From the NCBI GenBank assembly GCA_946902985.2, contig OX336389.2:791864979-791928978 (forward strand): a stretch of DNA of 64,000 nucleotides, given 5' to 3'. Both the position numbers and the translations under genes were made by a program. The DNA comes from Meconema thalassinum (Eukaryota; Arthropoda; Insecta; Orthoptera; Tettigoniidae). Positions 12,221-24,448 of this stretch are shown one piece after another. The notes under the pieces were generated by a model. The model had not been told where the DNA came from, searched no databases, and saw only the letters and a list, made by a program, of their open reading frames with translations. How positions within the stretch are numbered: position 1 is the stretch's first letter; every line of letters starts with the position of its first letter.

Positions 12221-13079
12221 TTCTTTAAAAATTACCAAACTTACCCAAGTGGTCTACAAACCATGAAATTTAACCAATTTTTTAAAAATTCACTACGTAT
12301 CACAACGTATAAAATAGAATTAAAAACGACAGTCAAAAGACGTTTCATATGCATTAAGTCCGTTATCATCAGGGACCATTTTCTGCCAACAGGTGCTTAC
12401 AGGCCGGACGTTTGTTTTAGACGAGTGAAAAATCATAATGGAAGCCTGGAGGCGAGATACTGCAGTACCTGTGTTGTTATCAGCTGCCCCAAGCGGTCCG
12501 ATGATTGACACAGCTGTCTCACACTCCTACTGAAGTACAGTCCTTGGCAATTATAATGACGTTCTGTTCGTAAATACGTAACGTGTTCTTCCGCGTCACA
12601 CAATACTTCGACGTTGACTGTACTGTCTGCAAGTCGGTGTCGCCACGTGCTCAAGTCTGGAATTGCATTACATCAGATCGCTGGTGACAAATGTGAAGCG
12701 ATAGGGTGATAAAGTGACTGTGTACAGGCTCACCCGCAGGATTCAAGGTCAAGGGCAATCGTCTAAAACAAACGTCCGGCCTGTACTTTATATTGCAAGG
12801 CTTTACACTCCTGGATTAGTCCGTCTTTCTTGCTAATGATCCTCTATATACCCTAGACAAGGCTATACATGTTAGTTCTGAATAATTGGTGTTAATTGTA
12901 TATTAAAATTATATGCACAGCTTATTCAAGCACGTTTTGCATGCAGTCAAACATTGTAAGTTAGTTACAAACAACATGCAAAGTATGTTTCCGCTACCTG
13001 GCGGTGGATATGTGCACTCACTGGTGATATCCGAGGTGAGCTGATTTGCTCACACATTTGCTCCCATATTTGCTCCCAC
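12221..13079. other. Loop between the palindrome arms
   Basis: 859 bases not shared by the arms, of which 384 are a MITE. The remaining roughly 475 bases show no gene; a short CTCCCATATTTGCTCCCA-type repeat lies next to the right arm (13050-13079). Confidence 0.6.
12400..12783. mobile_element. 384-base TA-flanked MITE (Tc1/mariner type)
   Basis: Perfect 25-base terminal inverted repeats beginning CAGGCCGGACGTTTGTTTTA, with TA directly outside both ends (12398-12399, 12784-12785). No open frame fits a transposase. TA duplication and CAG start are usual for Tc1/mariner-derived MITEs. Confidence 0.8.
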
Positions 13080-15414
13080 TTTTTCATCTATATTCGGGTA
13101 ATTTTATATGAATTTGAGTTAGTTTAAACCATTCTTTGGTAAATCAATGGCATTTCAATAAATCTGGTAGTCATTTGTTGGATTTTGCTGCAATTTGGTG
13201 GAATTTGCTAAATTTGCGGTAAATTTAGTGGATTTTACAAAATTCTGGTCAATTTGAAGATAAATCTCAGATATTTAGGTATTTTACAAATAAACTCTGT
13301 CACTGTAATGTCTGTATTAATGTGTGCCTTTCACTATGAAGGGTAGGAATGGAAAGGAGGTGGTTATTGACTTAAGAGCAGAGTCATTTATATTCGCTTT
13401 CAAGATGGGTGTTGTGGGAAAATCGAACACTCCTCTTCTTAGTTTTTCAAGTAAGTGTACACCATGCCACCCTTTAAAGGCGCTAATAAGCTTTAAGCAT
13501 TGGCAGTTTGCAACCATCTCACTATTCTTAACATGGAATGCTCATTACTTCTTATTTTAAGTACATGTTGTCATGTAGGTATGGAATTGATCCAAACATA
13601 ACATGTTTTGATTTTCTTTGCATTTGTCTGTGGGCAGCCGTGGCATTTGCCTGGAGTAGAAGTGGATAAAATAGAATACCACTAGCATAATGTCAGAGGT
13701 AGCAATAAAACCGACCTCTTGTAAGTTTTGATCGCAAGGTTAAGTGTACGCCGTTCCAGCCATCCAACCAGTATTACATTAAATGCTAGTCTCTATACAA
13801 CAAAGCAGACTTGTCATGAACAAGCATTCTGCTTGTGTGTTATTGCCATTGATGGACCACAGTCATTTTTCCCCAACTCTTTCACAAACTGTATTGATCT
13901 GCAAATTTGATATCTAATTAACTTCTCTAATGAGTTTGACGTTTAGAAATCTCACCTCACCTCACCCCAAGTGCTTTGAAATGAAAATAATTTATTTTTG
14001 TCTGATTTAGGGGCTTCAAAATCATGGTCACCTGTCCCACGTACTATACTTATTCAAAATAATAAGGGGTTATGCATATTAATATTTATTAACTGAGTAT
14101 CGATTACAACTTTGCATAGCCCTAGGACCAGCATCGGACCATAAACACATGACATGTGTTACCGTCCTAAAAGCCAGTGATACAACACAAAGAGGTATTT
14201 ATTTCCATCCACCCACATGGGCTTACATCTAGTGAAATGTAAGTTGACAACCATGGGGCCCCAGCTGAGTCCGACATTGCTTCCACTGTCTTGTGCCAGG
14301 CTCGTCTCTGTCTTCTTTCCTGTTGACCTCACTCGGTCAACTCTTGTTCTCTGCCGACCCCGACATTATGAGGGTATTCAAGACCTAGGGAGGCTGTTCC
14401 TTTACCGCCTTAATTGGTCCTTGTCTCATTTATTTTTCTTATAACCTATTTCTGCAAGGGGTCAGCCTTGTTTTTTATTTTCGTGTAATTTCCTGCCTTT
14501 TGCTCAACCCACACTAAAGGTAGGGTGTATGTTGCCCCACCACTTGTGGTGCACCCTGGATATGGCTACACCCTCAGGGGCTTACGGCTGATCAGTTTGG
14601 AAGTTGGCGATCCCAAGAGATTCCTGAGCTGGGTCCAGTTTTCCTCCTTTTTATCTATTACCTCTGGAGCGGGACCCTCTTTCGTTTTACTTTCATATCT
14701 ACCTTTTATGGCTCTCCTTCCTTTCAATTCCCTCAATCCACATTCTTGAGGATTGAGGGGCATTTTTTAATCCTTCTGTTCTTTATGTGTCATATTATCC
14801 TTTTGTCTTACATTTCTTTTTTGTAGTTATAAGTGTGTAGTTAGTTTTAGTTATAGTTTACAGTTAATTTTATTTTCACCATCAGTCAACCCATTAGGGG
14901 ACGATAGGACAGCTTGGTGGTTAAGTTCAAAGAATGCTTGGCTTTTGTCTGAAACTACACCATGTTGAATTCCTGACTGGCTCAGGAATTTTATAATTTG
15001 TTTACTTATTTCTCATGGCTTTGAAACTGGATGTCTGTAACGTGATCATTATTCATTTTAACTCCAGTGTACGGGGTAGGATTGGAAAGGAGGCACCCAT
15101 GGCTTCCGAATTACAACTATGTTAGCGTTTGTCTAAAGTATAAATAAAAAAAGAGTTCAAACATCATGTAGGACATGAACTATTTTTAAGTTCAGATTTG
15201 TGTTTCACAGTACACACAATCATCCTCCGTTTAAAACAACCCATACATTTCATTTTCTAAAATGATAGTTTATAGGCGGGCATTGCTATAGCTTACATGT
15301 AGTAGGGTCATCAGTTAAGGATTCAATTTTAATTACCTATACCTCGCATGGTATGGCTCTTAGTCTATTCGTTAAACTACAGAAAACTTTTATAGATGTT
15401 CTGTTACATTATCA

Positions 15415-15545
15415 TTTGACCATCTCACAGTGTAGTGGTTAACATACTTGGTTGTCAACCCTAAGATCTTGGCTTCCAACCCCGACTATACAGGGAATTT
15501 CATTTTCATTTTAAGGTTGCAATAAGGTTCACTGAGCCTTGTCAA
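15415..15545 (+). repeat. tRNA-derived SINE copy in right arm
   Basis: Mirror of the copy at 9745-9890. CAGTGTAGTGGTTAACATAC (A-box region) and GATCTTGGCTTCCAACCCC (B-box region) are in the expected order and spacing. Confidence 0.45.
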
Positions 15546-16077
15546 CCCTTACCTAACAACTATCTAGTCATGTACTGTACGTTAACACGGTGCGGAGCAC
15601 GTCCACTATCAAGCAGACGAGTAATATGAAACTTGCTGACAAGATCGCCGTGCTGTTATCACAAAGACAGACTACACAAACATAGCCAGTGTCTCTGTGC
15701 AGGTTCAAACCAGCGATAGTATGCAAGTGTGTGTTTGTTTAAAAAGCATCATTAATATAACTCCACTGTCACCACAGAGGTCCGGGTTCGATTTTCTAAA
15801 GGCTGCAACAGAGTACACTCAGTCTTGTCAGGTAAAACGTTTTGGGTCAATTCATAAATCATGGGAAAGTGTTTGTCATTGACAGTCCAAAACAACACCT
15901 TACTTCACCCTCTCCGATAATTAGTTTATAAAATCTCAGGTCGATAACCTTAACGTTTTTGCTCTTTTGGGTAAATTCATGGGGCATGGTAACGGGTTGG
16001 CCATCCTGATTTGTACAACACCTCATACAACTCTGTGGCCTTTTTCATTAGCTATATACACATTAATCCATGATTAC

Positions 16078-16078
16078 C

Positions 16079-16133
<55 letters not shown>

Positions 16134-16136
16134 AAT
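16078..16136. repeat. (AAT)n microsatellite, right arm
   Basis: About 19 AAT units broken once by CTA; counterpart of the run at 8768-8811. Confidence 0.9.
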
Positions 16137-18261
16137 TAGCAAGCCGAGATCCTCCATACAAACGTCCATTAAAGCATGGTTTCATAAAACGCTTATGCCT
16201 TTAAGTGTTTAATATCTTTTTCCCCTGTAACATAACTATTCCCTGTTTCAAGAGTGAAATAATGTATCGAGGTAAAAGCGTATGTATCACCTATTTTTCA
16301 ACTATCACACCTAATTTTAGGGTTCTTAGTTTGCAGTATATCGATTTTTTTCAATTTAGGGGTAGTTTTGACCACCCCCTACTATTTTTCATGAAAAACA
16401 TAACATCTTAGGTTCAATTATCTTATTTACCCGTTTAACACTTTTCTCCCCCTGTAAAATCACTATTTACTGTTTTAGGGGTGAAATGACCTATCCAGGT
16501 AAAAGCGTATGTCATGACATATTTTTAAGCTATGACACCTAATTTTAGGATTCTTAGTTTCCAAGGTATCGATTTTTCAATTTGGGGGTAGTTTTCATCT
16601 CCCTGCTATTTTTCATCAAAAACAAAAGTTGTTAGGTTTATTTATCATTTTTAAGTGTTTAACATGTTTTTTTTCTCATAAAATGACTATTTACTGTTTT
16701 CGGGGTGAAATGAGCAATCGAGGTAAAAGTCTATATCATCACCTATATTTCAGCTATCACATCTAATTTTAGGGTTCTTAGTTTCCAAGATATTGATTTT
16801 TTCAATTATGTGGGTAGATTCACCCCCCAAAGGGGGACGTCGCCCAAAGTGCTTGGACCCCTCATACGAGTTCCTAGCATAATTGGTTCGCGAGATATTT
16901 ACAAAAGTGTAGTTAGGCCCTTTTGACAAAAAATTAATCATACATTTAAAAACGGGACGTCACCCCAAGTGCTAGGATACTACCTATGGCTAAATCCCAT
17001 CAGGGGTTCAGAAAGTATTAGCAAAAGTGTAGTTGGCCCTTTTCTTAAAAACCGTCAGTGCGCACACATACAAAACAATATTATTTATCCCCCCGGGTAA
17101 GAGTAGATTTTATTTTGGGGTGGACATACCTCGTCTATACAAAAGGGGAGTTTACCACGAGTCCTACTACACCCCATATGTTTAAATCCCATTATTGTTT
17201 AGAGATATACTAAAAAAGCCCATGACCTATTAGGTTTTGGGTTTATTTTAATAAATATAAAAAAACTCATCTATAAATAATCATTTAAAAAGCCCGCTCC
17301 CTTACAAAAGCCGCCAAATTCGTATGCATTCGATTTTTTTGTAATATTTCACCCCCGGGTAAGGGTAGTTTTTATTTTGGGGTGAACATACCTCGTCCAT
17401 AGGAAAGGTGGGCTCACCACGAGTCCTACGACACTCCATATATTTAAATCCGACCATGGGTTCAGGAAATATTTTCCGTTTACCCAAATATTAGAAAATA
17501 TTTTCCGTTTCCTAAATATCTCGAAAAATAACGAAAACGCATTTTTTTTACCAAAAACCATGTTTCCAGCATCACCTAGAGATTTGAAATTTATGGTGCG
17601 GGTAGAGGGGGTAAATACCAAGCATTCATGTCAAACAAACCCTTTTTGTCAACTTTACCGTTTCCAAAATAGTGACCATTTTTTTCAAAATTCATTTACT
17701 TTTGCCCACCAGACTTGAAATTTGCTTTCTGCCTAGAGGGCCTAGGGACCTTTCCTTAACATCAAACAAACTTTTTTCCAAAATTCAACGTTTCCAAAAT
17801 AGCGCCCATTTCAAAACCATCAATTTTCCAAAAAAATTGAAAATACCAACACACTTTTATAGCAAAGAGGACGTCATCACAACGCCAACAACACCTCATT
17901 CGTTAAAATCCGAAAATGCGTCCGCGAATTATCGCCAATGTTCGCCAGAAAGTAGGCTATCATTTTGTTTTGTTCTACATACTTGAAACTTGCTGTCAGC
18001 CTAGATGGCCTAGGGACCTTTCATTAACGTCAAACAAACTTTTTTCCAAAATTCACCGTTTCCAAACTAGCGCCAATGTCAAAAACAATAATTTTCAAAT
18101 TAAAAAAAAGTACCAACACACATTCTGGCCAAAGAGGGCGTCAACCCATCGCCAACAACACCACGTTCGTTAAAATACAACCATGCGTTCGGGAGATATC
18201 GGCAAAGTTCGTAGGAAAGTAGGCTGTGGAGGAGAAGCACCATTCTAGCACTACTAACACA

Positions 18262-19504
18262 TGTTGAAATTACCTTCTCAGTCTTAATTTTATGCTTTGT
18301 TTTAACTAGTGCTTTAAGCAGGGCGCGAATTGATTTTCTGTATTCTGGAGCATAGCACAATTGTGCAGATACGTGACAGTTATCATATATATTTTATTAT
18401 AATCCTATTAGTATTATTATTATTATTAGTATGATTATTATTATTAAAATGTATCATAAATTCGTACTGTACTCCAACGTCTTTGAAACTGTGACGATAG
18501 TCACTCTGAGTGAGATTTTCTGTTGGATTCCTTTCCCTTCATACAGTGACTGAGTGCCCGTATATCTGTATTTGCAGTTTTACATTGTTTTGTTTCAAGA
18601 ATATCAAAACATGTGCCATTAATTAACAGAAATTGAAGTATTTTTAATAAATAAAAAGGTACATCAGGTTATTCCTGACAATCTTTCAAATAACATAATG
18701 GGCATGTCAAGATAGAACATGGATTGTTGTCAGTAGACACTACGTTTACGTTTTTCAATTTCATACAATGCCTATGTAAAATGCATTTTCCTTTGTGTGA
18801 ATAGAGGAACTATTACCTCAATGCTGCATCCCGCAAAAGCAGCAATCACTACAACTACCTTGGTAGGGGATTGAAATGATCTCTGACAGGGATGCAATTC
18901 CAACACTGGGGGTGAAATCCTCCACATCTTCCTATTAATTTGTACCTGGTAGTAGTTGTTTTCAACAAGGTACAGACAGACAGTAACTTTGAGTTCACCC
19001 ATGTTGAAAGTTAGCAGAGAAGTCATATCCTTGGACCATCAACGCAAATTACGTTATTTTTTGCGTAGTTATGTCTTTCATTACTCAGACAGTTGTGCGT
19101 TGTTCAGCATGTTGAATACAGAAGTATCAGTTGTACTTAAAATATTGATGATTGACTCCATCAGACGCTCTTAAACACTGCTCAATCAGTACAGATATAA
19201 GTGCCACATTTAACACACTTTGGAATTACGAGAGTATACAGGATACAGTATATCTGAAACGTTATTTACGAATATGAGGACGGACATCACTGTATAAGTA
19301 GAAGACAGACTGTGCAAACCTGGGATATAATGCATTTTGAAGAAATACGTAATTCTAAAAATGTAACGGAACTTGTAAAAGTGGTGGTGATATGACCGGT
19401 AGTGGCAGCTGAGTAGGCGTAAACGGTAGATAATCGTTGTTAACAAAACATACGTTTGCTCCACTGGCTTTGCCTCAAGCCAAAGAGCATAGCAAGCATC
19501 CAAC
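18262..19504. other. No gene recognised
   Basis: AT-rich sequence with an imperfect TTA-rich run at 18408-18446 and only short open frames (under 100 residues) without recognisable motifs. Confidence 0.5.
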
Positions 19505-19519
19505 TCCAGTCTACAGTTT

Positions 19520-19665
19520 CACTGGTTTCTTCTCCGGCCCCATGGCGAATTGGTTCGGGTTCGATTCCCAATCAGGGATTTTAATCTCCTGAGGTTAATT
19601 CCCCTGGCTTGAGTACTGGATGTATGTATCCTCATTAGGACGCACAGGTCGCCCATTGGCGTCAA
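19520..19665 (+). repeat. tRNA-derived SINE fragment
   Basis: GGGTTCGATTCCCAATC (19556-19572) is a good Pol III B box in its tRNA context. It is followed by a GGGATTTTAATCTCC and GGTTAATTCCCCTGGCT body of a kind common in insect SINEs. The A box is weak (GGCGAATTGG). Confidence 0.5.
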
Positions 19666-19669
19666 CTAG

Positions 19670-20204
19670 AAATGTTTTTATAACAGTTATAACGTCGGAC
19701 TCATACCTATGTTGTCATGGTATTATCCAATACTTTCTCAAGTTACAGCCTGTGACTGTACTGTACAGTTACATATTGCTCTATCACAAAGCAAGCGTGT
19801 TTCCTGTAAGCCTGACATGCAGTATTTCATGTTCATTTTCATTCAGAGAACACATCTGTGCAATTTTGAAGCATGCCCCAAGGCAAGCTTCGTCAAACAT
19901 CCTAATCCGATCACATGCTATCTTGCTTAGCACATAGCACCTTGCTGAGTCAGCCGGTGCAAGCACCTCAGGAACCCTAATGGAATTTCAAGCGCTTTCA
20001 TACACAACCAATCCGTTGATGTAATCTGTAACCGCTATTAGCCCTGCTTTTGAATAAGACCTGGCAATATTGAGCGGGAAGAAATGGTGTGGGGGAGTTG
20101 TCAGGTAGAAGTGCGGGAGCTGAAATGTTTTCCCATCTGACAAACTCTGCCATAATGGAATGGATCTGACGGACTGCTGCCTTACTTCTCTGAAATTACA
20201 GACC
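19670..20204. other. No gene recognised
   Basis: Only open frames of up to about 105 residues overlapping in several frames, without motifs. Nothing supported. Confidence 0.4.
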
Positions 20205-20206
20205 AT

Positions 20207-20400
20207 CTCATTGTGTAGTGGACAGCATTCTTGGAGGTCCTGTTTCTATTTTCTGCACTGCTAAGAAATGTATTTGTCATTTGAGGGTTGGAACGGAGCA
20301 CACAGCCTCACGAGGCAACATTGAAAAGAGGCGGATTCGATTCTCACCTCAGCCGTCCTGTAATGGGAGAGGAGTACTTAAGTACGTAAGTACCCCCTCC
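20207..20400 (+). repeat. SINE-like sequence with tRNA-type head
   Basis: TTGTGTAGTGGACAGCATTC resembles an A-box region of the same type as the SINE at 15415, and GGCGGATTCGATTCTCACC (20331-20349) resembles a B box, although it lies farther away than in a tRNA. It may be two merged SINE pieces. Confidence 0.35.
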
Positions 20401-21009
20401 CCCACGTTTGTGCATGAAAACCTGTTATTTTGTGATACATATTGAACCCTTTATCCACAGACTGTATAAAGGATTCTAATAAATTATTCATCATCTTTTG
20501 ATACATTTCTACAGACAGCAAATATGAGAGCCAGACGGTGTTGGGAAATATTGAGAAATCAGTGGCCGAGAGGACACAATGGTTTAAGCTCCTGTGGTAT
20601 TTTAGGAAGTAGCATAAATATTCATGACACATAGAACAGGTGCAACTTTTAGCGCGGAGATGGCTTGGGCACGCACAATATGGCCTGTTGCTATGAGTGT
20701 TGGCGCCAAGAAGAAAATCGAATGCTACGAGGTAATTGGTCAATCTTCATGTTAACCACTCCCTATGGCAGAAATACATGTAAAAGCGCGAAAAGACATA
20801 CAAGTGTCTGAGCCAATAATATCAAGACGCCTTGTTTTAGCGGCAACTCGGCTTGTTAACGCATCCTGATAAATTAACGCGGGAGTTATCTACGGATTAA
20901 TTCAACGATCGATTCGAGCCGGCTACAGCATAATCGTAACCTCCACACTGCTACGAACTCAATGATACCGATCGCATGCTAGTCTGATAATTATTATGGA
21001 ATATTTTTC
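20401..21009. other. No gene recognised
   Basis: Nothing assigned. It could be the upstream part of the transcription unit whose core promoter starts at 21010. Confidence 0.35.
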
Positions 21010-21043
21010 TATAAATCCCCTTCCACATCTACCCTAGTCAGTT
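21010..21043 (+). promoter_or_regulatory. Orphan core promoter (TATA and TCAGTT initiator)
   Basis: TATAAAT (21010-21016) and a consensus arthropod initiator TCAGTT (21038-21043) whose A at 21040 is exactly 30 bases after the first T of the TATA box. No open frame follows within a kilobase, so this is more likely the promoter of a solo LTR or lost transposable element than of a protein gene. Confidence 0.55.
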
Positions 21044-21079
21044 TCATTTACAAGGATCCAGAAAGCTTCGAGAGCACAC

Positions 21080-21192
21080 AATTTATTTTGTGCGTCTGAG
21101 GACGTAACACACACTTTCATTTGTGCATCTGAGGACGTAACGTTGATTTTTATTTGAGCATTTGAGGACATAAGGTGTCCGAGGACACGAGG
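21080..21192 (+). repeat. Three to four degenerate 35-base tandem repeats
   Basis: Units share TTTATTTTGTGCGTCTGAGG, then TTCATTTGTGCATCTGAGG, then TTATTTGAGCATTTGAGG, each followed by ACRTAAC or a variant; a last partial unit is TCCGAGGACACGAGG. They lie 40-150 bases after the predicted start at 21040, inside the putative transcript. Confidence 0.65.
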
Positions 21193-23630
21193 CATACTCT
21201 GCAATATTTTTCATGTATTTGAACATGAAACATTTTCATCAAGTAATAAGTGTAACTTCAGTGATTTATTTGTAGTCCCAGCACTACCAGTAGGACCAGT
21301 TCATCGAAATAATTCACCAAATAGACTGTCAAGGAATTTAGTACTTGATAGGTGAATTTAATAGGAAATATATCGTGTGTGTAACTGACAAAATTTTATT
21401 TAATTCAGCACGAGATGACGTCTAGGAACGAGACCGGATCTTGGAACCAGCAGGACATTTGCCAGAAGATGTCGATGACGAGATAAACATCTTAAAGGAG
21501 ATGGCTGCAGACGTTTCTTTGATGCTGTTATAAAGGATTGAGTACCAAATGAATTTATTTATTTATTAAATCAGCTATGGTATTATGGGACATATTTTTG
21601 TAGATATTTGTTTGCTTGTTTGGTAATGTAGATTCTTAGTTCTTGTTTACTGACACATTAAGTATGGGGCAAGCCGAGCGCTTTGTATTTGTAAATATTG
21701 TGATTTGTGTTTTGTTCAATTATACGGGGTGACGTGCAGCTCGGGCTCGCATTCGCTTGCGTAAATCGCGGTCAAGCATTATTATTCGGAGGTATGCCTT
21801 ATAACAAAAATGGAACTGAATTAATTTTGAGATTAAAAATAGAATTTGGAGGGTAAAGATTATTTGTGAGTAGTAATTTATGACAGATCAGGATTATTTT
21901 GTTAGTTGCTTTTCCAGCAGATCTGAACGGGATGGTACTTTGCACCCGAGTTTTTGTTGTGTATTTTTTTTAGTGTGTCAATGGACGCAATATTGTTGAT
22001 CTGTTTTGAGCCGACCCAGTGGTATGTTTTTATGAGAGTCAGTCCAAGCTTTTGGTGCGTAGTGTGATTTTTATGATGTGCTAGCGAGAATATATCACTG
22101 TGATTATTCTGTCTTGCTCCACGTCAGCCCAGTTCATGACCTCGCGGGGCTGGACTTGTGGTATATATTTGTGTATTCTTGCCATCCAGGTGGATGGGTG
22201 AGATATGTTGGCGTTTCCAGATGGAAATAAGCACCTAGCTTGATGGACTGAGAGAGATAATTGAGGCAGCGATGACTCATACAGGAGGGGCGCGCTCAAA
22301 TCAGCTAACGCGACTTGTCATTAGTAACAGGCCAGGATCCTGTACTTCAATTTAAGACGTTGTTTAAAATTCACAAAACCTGATCGGTTATAATGAGTAT
22401 TGATTGATTAAATGGGCGTTGTCCATGTTGTAAGGTAGCTCCCGAAACTCCTGTTTGTATGGCGTTTTATATAAATGTAAACATAGTTTTTCAGCCGTTA
22501 GGCTTGTATTTTGTTGCTTTTGCTTTAATTCTTGTGTGTTTATTTTACGCGTTCAATGACCCCGTGTGGCATTAGGATGTGCGAGGCTGTGTTCCCAATT
22601 AGTGATGAGAGCGTTTTGGCCTATTTCTGGCATGCTCTTTGTATTCCGTGTGATCTGACACCAGCTAGAATCTTAGGGAGATTCTTCATCTTTTTGTATT
22701 ATTAGATTTTGCATGTGTCAGTAGTAAATATAGTGTGTTAATTAAGGGTGGGTCCCATAGCCGTAGTGTGATTTTAAAAGATGCAACTCCGTGAGCAACA
22801 TGACTATTTCAGTTGTAAACGGACTCGCATCAGTACTCAGTTTCTTATTAACGAGCAATACACCACGCATTATATAACTTCTTGACCAGGAAAAATGGAC
22901 TTGCATCCATATGTTGTGACGAGCGAGTTCCTACAGCTCAAAGTTTATGTTATGATTTATCATTTTGTGTGAAGCTGCATTCACATTGTTTTGTTGTGTG
23001 GAGCGAGTCTTTCCGCTCAGTAGTATATTTATTTCTTAAGGGGGTGAAAGTCAGGGAGGATTTCGTTTATTTATTATTATTATTATGCACATAATTTTCA
23101 GTCATTAAATTTCTTTTATTCAACTTGTTATTCATTTTATTTCTAGTATAGCCTCTGTCATGGACCTTTCTATTCATTAGAGCATGTTGTTTTTAAGCGA
23201 ACGTAGCTGTGTATTGCAGTCAGGACTAAACACGACCCCGTAGATGACTCTTGAGAAAGCCATGCTTTATTGAAGGGTGCAATATCTTATGTAATATTTA
23301 TCTTAGGTAAGGGTGTATAAATTCCTGTTTTCCACATAATGTAACTGGCCACAGTTTCAGTTGACGGACTGGAAAGCTTTCTTTTAACAGTATTAGGCAC
23401 ACAGCTTCCAATACTTTAATAGTTAGAGCACCTTCCACTAATTGCACCTGTGTGAAGCTAAATTGGATAGGTTATGAATGTAAACAACGCTCTTAAGTTT
23501 CTACGTTTTTGCCAAGAGCCGACTGCGGTGGCGTCTAGTAGCTAAGTTCTGAACTTGGCCTAGTAGTCGTTGACGGTGGCGCTTGGCGGCAAAAGTAGGA
23601 ACTATTTGAAAAATTCTAAGTTGCAGTACT
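21193..23630. other. No gene recognised
   Basis: 2.4 kb with only short open frames (under 75 residues) and no repeat I can name. It may be the remainder of the element that owns the promoter at 21010. Confidence 0.4.
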
Positions 23631-23775
23631 TAAATTAAAAAATAGATAACACACACTAATACAGTCATCACAATTAACACCGGTTATCAGACAGATTCTA
23701 CACACACCCAAAGTACACGGGGCTACATGACCGCGATGTCGCAGCCCCTAAACTTAAGAACCAACCAACCGGAAG
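23631..23775 (+). repeat. SINE 3' part with hairpin tail
   Basis: ACACACTAATACAGTCATCA and GGTTATCAGACAGATTC, then GTACACGGGGCTACATGACC, ending TCGCAGCCCCTAAACTTAA. This is the cleanest copy here of the family with a GGGGCT...AGCCCC tail. Confidence 0.6.
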
Positions 23776-24044
23776 ATAGTGTTCATTTATTAGTGATTTG
23801 TAGAATTATATATTCGTAAATAAATTGTTCGCTACGGTATAACTGCTCACTAGATACCAAAGAGTATTTTCTCTCAACACGCTACAGAATAACAGCGTAA
23901 TGTATTGAAATTTACCACCCCTGAATAACAGCAAAATGGCGGACGAGATTATTGTGCGACTCGAAAATGCTCTAGTTAGAGGTATTTCTTTGATAAGTGT
24001 GCGTGAAAAGCGTTATCAGACATTGTAGAAAGGAGAGTTCAAGC

Positions 24045-24395
24045 AATGGCCGAGAGTAAGATGTATGAAATTCAAAGTGGGTTTAGACCACAATGGAGTT
24101 GCCAGGTCCAAGTTTTCATTAACCGCCAAATCATTGAGAAATGCTACAGGAGGAATATGCAATTGTATTTGTGTATTTTAGACACTGAGAAGGTGTACGG
24201 TCGAGTTACAAGGTAAAGATGCTGAGCATCCATAAGGAAAACGGAATCGAAGGAAGGCTCTAGAGGTAATCAAAATATTTATGTTCATAATCAGGCTGCA
24301 GTGAGAGTTGGTGAGGGGATGAGTTCTTGTGTTAAAAATGTTACAGAAGTGAGACAAGGCTGTAATCCATCACTATTACTTTTTGATGTGTAACA
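24045..24395 (+). pseudogene. LINE reverse-transcriptase relic (fingers/palm)
   Basis: One frame reads YEIQSGFRPQWSCQVQVF, then LYLCILDTEKVYGRV, corresponding to the QxGFRPxxS and FLDxxKAYDxV blocks of non-LTR retrotransposon RT; the catalytic aspartate of that block is kept (LDTEK) while the KAYD part has drifted. After a stop it resumes with VRVGEGMSSCVKNV and VRQGCNPSLLLFDV, the VRQGCxLSPLLF block. The YADD box would follow, but satellite DNA begins there. Clearly dead. Confidence 0.75.
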
Positions 24396-24448
24396 TCTTT
24401 CCGCTCGGTTGCTGGATAGTTTTGTGGGAGTGATTTTGAAAATTGGGG

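Larger units (their letters stand above)
6868..18255. mobile_element. 11.4 kb near-palindromic element, unclassified
   Basis: Left arm 6868-12220 and right arm 13080-18255 are inverted copies, about 90% or more identical by eye in the stretches compared. The outermost bases are AGTAGTTCTAGAATGGTGC on the left and their inverse (CTAGCACTACT at the end) on the right. AACACC (6862-6867) and AACACA (18256-18261) flank it, a candidate 6-base target duplication with one mismatch. A 6-base duplication and an AG start recall Polinton/Maverick elements, but no polymerase, integrase or capsid frame is visible, so it could equally be a non-autonomous foldback element. No open frame over about 120 residues occurs. 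Confidence 0.65.
13080..18255. repeat. Right arm of the giant inverted repeat
   Basis: Inverse of the left arm. It lacks the piggyBac-like insertion and carries three copies of the block containing CACCTAATTTTAGG (16305, 16535, 16757) where the left arm has two. Confidence 0.8.

Noticed and set aside
6868..18255. Polinton/Maverick element with coding capacity
   Set aside because: Ends and duplication length are suggestive, but no polymerase B, integrase, protease or capsid motif was found in any frame.
20388..20396. GTACTTAAGTAC palindrome as a regulatory site
   Set aside because: A 12-base palindrome alone is not significant in 64 kb.
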